This document shows positions 7,001 through 8,383 of a stretch of 8,383 bases of DNA, in pieces. Made by a program: the position numbers and the translations under genes. The DNA comes from an uncultured Bacteroides sp. GTDB taxonomy: Bacteria; Bacteroidota; Bacteroidia; Bacteroidales; UBA11471. The notes under the pieces are model-generated. The model had not been told where the DNA came from and ran no database searches. It worked only from the letters and a program-made list of their open reading frames with translations. The stretch is taken from assembly GCA_905210875.1 (NCBI GenBank), contig CAJLYN010000088.1, positions 1 to 8,383 of the forward strand. Direction: 5' to 3'. The number at the start of each line of letters is the position of its first letter. Positions within the stretch are counted from its first letter, which is position 1.

Positions 7001-7756
7001 TTAGTCTTTCAGCTTGGCCTTGATAAACTCGCGATTGAGACGGGCGATGTTGGTAATCGATACGTTTTTGGGGCATTCGGCTTCGCAGGCACCGGTGTTG
7101 GTGCAGTTACCAAATCCCAGTTCGTCCATCTTCAAGAGCATGGCTTTGGCGCGGCGGGCGGCTTCGATGCGGCCTTGGGGCAGCAGAGCGAGCTGGCTCA
7201 CCTTGGCCGATACGAAGAGCATGGCCGAGCCGTTTTTGCAGGCAGCTACGCAGGCTCCGCAACCGATGCAGGTGGCGGCGTCCATGGCTTCATCGGCATT
7301 TGCCTTGGGAATGGGTATGGCGTTGGCATCGGGTACACCGCCGGTGTTGACCGAGATGTAACCGCCGGCTTGCATGATTTTGTCGAAAGCGCTGCGGTCG
7401 ACCATCAGGTCGCGGATAACCGGAAATCCGGCCGAACGCCACGGCTCTACCGTGATGACGTCGCCGTCGTTGAACTTGCGCATGTGCAGCTGGCAGGTGG
7501 TTACATCTTCGTCGGGCCCGTGGGGGTGTCCGTTGATGTAGAGCGAGCACATACCGCAGATGCCTTCGCGGCAGTCGTGGTCGAAAACGACGGGGTCTTC
7601 ACCGTTGTTGATGAGCTGTTCGTTGAGAACGTCGAGCATTTCGAGGAACGAGCTCTCGGTGGAGATGTTTTGGAGCGAATACTCTTTGAAAGCGCCTTTC
7701 TCTTTGGGGCCTTTCTGACGCCAGATTCGGAGCGTTATGTTGATATTTTTTTCCAT
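7001..7756 (-). CDS. sdhB: Succinate dehydrogenase / fumarate reductase iron-sulfur subunit
   Basis: A 251-residue iron-sulfur subunit that carries electrons between the flavoprotein and the membrane cytochrome b of complex II. The N-terminal ferredoxin-like domain holds the [2Fe-2S] ligands Cys62, Cys67, Cys70 and Cys88 (CREGICGMC, then TTC). The C-terminal domain has [12 protein letters not shown] (163-174) and [13 protein letters not shown] (218-230). By comparison with E. coli SdhB, Cys163, Cys166, Cys169 and Cys228 hold the [4Fe-4S] cluster, and Cys173, Cys218 and Cys224 the [3Fe-4S] cluster. All ligands are present, so it should be functional. It follows the flavoprotein gene by 18 bp in one operon and is followed by a strong terminator. 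In gut Bacteroidales this enzyme usually runs as fumarate reductase (frdB) in anaerobic respiration to succinate; direction cannot be told from the sequence, so the symbol is a convention. Confidence 0.95.
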   Translation of the reverse strand: MEKNINITLRIWRQKGPKEKGAFKEYSLQNISTESSFLEMLDVLNEQLINNGEDPVVFDHDCREGICGMCSLYINGHPHGPDEDVTTCQLHMRKFNDGDVITVEPWRSAGFPVIRDLMVDRSAFDKIMQAGGYISVNTGGVPDANAIPIPKANADEAMDAATCIGCGACVAACKNGSAMLFVSAKVSQLALLPQGRIEAARRAKAMLLKMDELGFGNCTNTGACEAECPKNVSITNIARLNREFIKAKLKD

Positions 7757-7774
7757 AATCGTATGCCTATGAGA

Positions 7775-8383
7775 TTATTGTTTGTAATTACGTTGTTGTA
7801 CCTTGATGGCTTCGTATTTCAACTCCTCTTTATACATGACGGGTTCTTTGTCGTCGCCTTGGTACTCCCAGCAGCTTACATACATATATTTGTCGTCCTG
7901 ACGCAGAGCCTCTCCATCGGGGGTCTGGTATTCCTCACGGAAGTGTCCGCCGCACGACTCGTTGCGGTTGAGGGCATCGAGAGCCATGAGGTGGCCTATC
8001 TCGATGAAGTCGGCCAGACGCAACGCTTTTTCCAGTTCGACATTGAGCGTGTTGGCCTCACCGGGGATATGCACGTTGGTCCAGAATTCTTTCTTCACCT
8101 CTTTGATTTTTTCGAGGGCTGTTTCAAGACCTTCTTTGGTGCGGCCCATACCCACAAATTCCCACATGATGTGGCCGAGTTCTTTGTGGATGGAGTCGAC
8201 CGAACGTTTTCCCTTGATGTTCATCAGCTTGGCGATGCGGGCGTTCACGTCTTTCTCGGCTTGAACAAACTCGGGCAGGCTGGTGCTGAAACGCGGCACG
8301 GTGATTTGGTCGGAGAGGTAGTTCTGTATCGTATAGGGCAATACGAAGTAACCGTCGGCCAGACCCTGCATCAAGGCCGATGC
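7775..8383 (-). CDS. sdhA: Succinate dehydrogenase / fumarate reductase flavoprotein subunit, C-terminal part (5' end cut by window edge)
   Basis: The frame is open to the right window edge and shows the last 202 residues of the flavoprotein subunit (frdA in fumarate-reductase naming), which interconverts succinate and fumarate at an FAD site on the inner face of the membrane. It opens in the late FAD/capping region with ALMQGLADGYFVLPYTIQNY. A helical C-terminal domain follows, then NRNESCGGHFREEYQT near residues 137-152 of the visible part, the counterpart of the RxESRGAHxRED motif of the family, in the Ser-Cys-Gly-Gly form that I associate with type B enzymes. The covalent-FAD histidine and the main active-site residues lie upstream, outside the window. 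The next gene, the iron-sulfur subunit, starts 18 bp downstream. A frame beginning at the internal TTG or ATG near 8374 is only the truncated view of this gene. Confidence 0.95.
   Translation of the reverse strand, partial: ASALMQGLADGYFVLPYTIQNYLSDQITVPRFSTSLPEFVQAEKDVNARIAKLMNIKGKRSVDSIHKELGHIMWEFVGMGRTKEGLETALEKIKEVKKEFWTNVHIPGEANTLNVELEKALRLADFIEIGHLMALDALNRNESCGGHFREEYQTPDGEALRQDDKYMYVSCWEYQGDDKEPVMYKEELKYEAIKVQQRNYKQ

Overview
The window looks like part of a Bacteroidales-type (Bacteroidota) chromosome. Reasons, all read from the sequence: a DUF4374 surface lipoprotein whose lipobox cysteine is followed by Ser-Asp-Asp-Asp, a TonB-dependent receptor with an N-terminal carboxypeptidase-regulatory-like domain, -7 promoter boxes resembling TAnnTTTG, A-rich sequence instead of strong Shine-Dalgarno sites, and a Bacteroidales-like type B succinate dehydrogenase/fumarate reductase. 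The genus cannot be told from this stretch. All six genes lie on the minus strand, so reading with transcription goes from high to low coordinates. The long plus-strand ORFs are antisense shadows.

Region 1 (8383 to about 6937): the end of a respiratory operon. It holds the C-terminal third of the flavoprotein subunit (sdhA/frdA, cut by the window edge) and the complete iron-sulfur subunit (sdhB/frdB), closed by a strong intrinsic terminator with a GAAA loop and eight Ts.

Region 2 (about 6848 to 1446): a self-contained iron/siderophore-uptake operon of three genes: a TonB-dependent outer-membrane receptor, a DUF4374 lipoprotein with a surface-export signal, and a four-helix PepSY inner-membrane protein. 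This composition and order match the XusA-XusB-XusC xenosiderophore system described in Bacteroides thetaiotaomicron. The probable division of labour is capture of a ferric siderophore at the surface by the lipoprotein, passage through the TonB receptor, and reduction or release of iron by the PepSY protein. A promoter-like element with a perfect 12-bp palindrome precedes the receptor. A terminator-like hairpin lies between the lipoprotein and PepSY genes, only 14 bp from the PepSY start codon. The operon ends at a long hairpin about 160 bp after the last stop.

Region 3 (about 1387 to 1): a promoter-like -7 box, then serine O-acetyltransferase (cysE, first step of cysteine synthesis), overlapping by one base (TAATG) with a THUMP-domain RNA methyltransferase gene of the RlmL family that runs off the left edge.

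The most interesting part is the Xus-like locus and its candidate regulatory structures. I see no mobile element, CRISPR array, tRNA or rRNA here.
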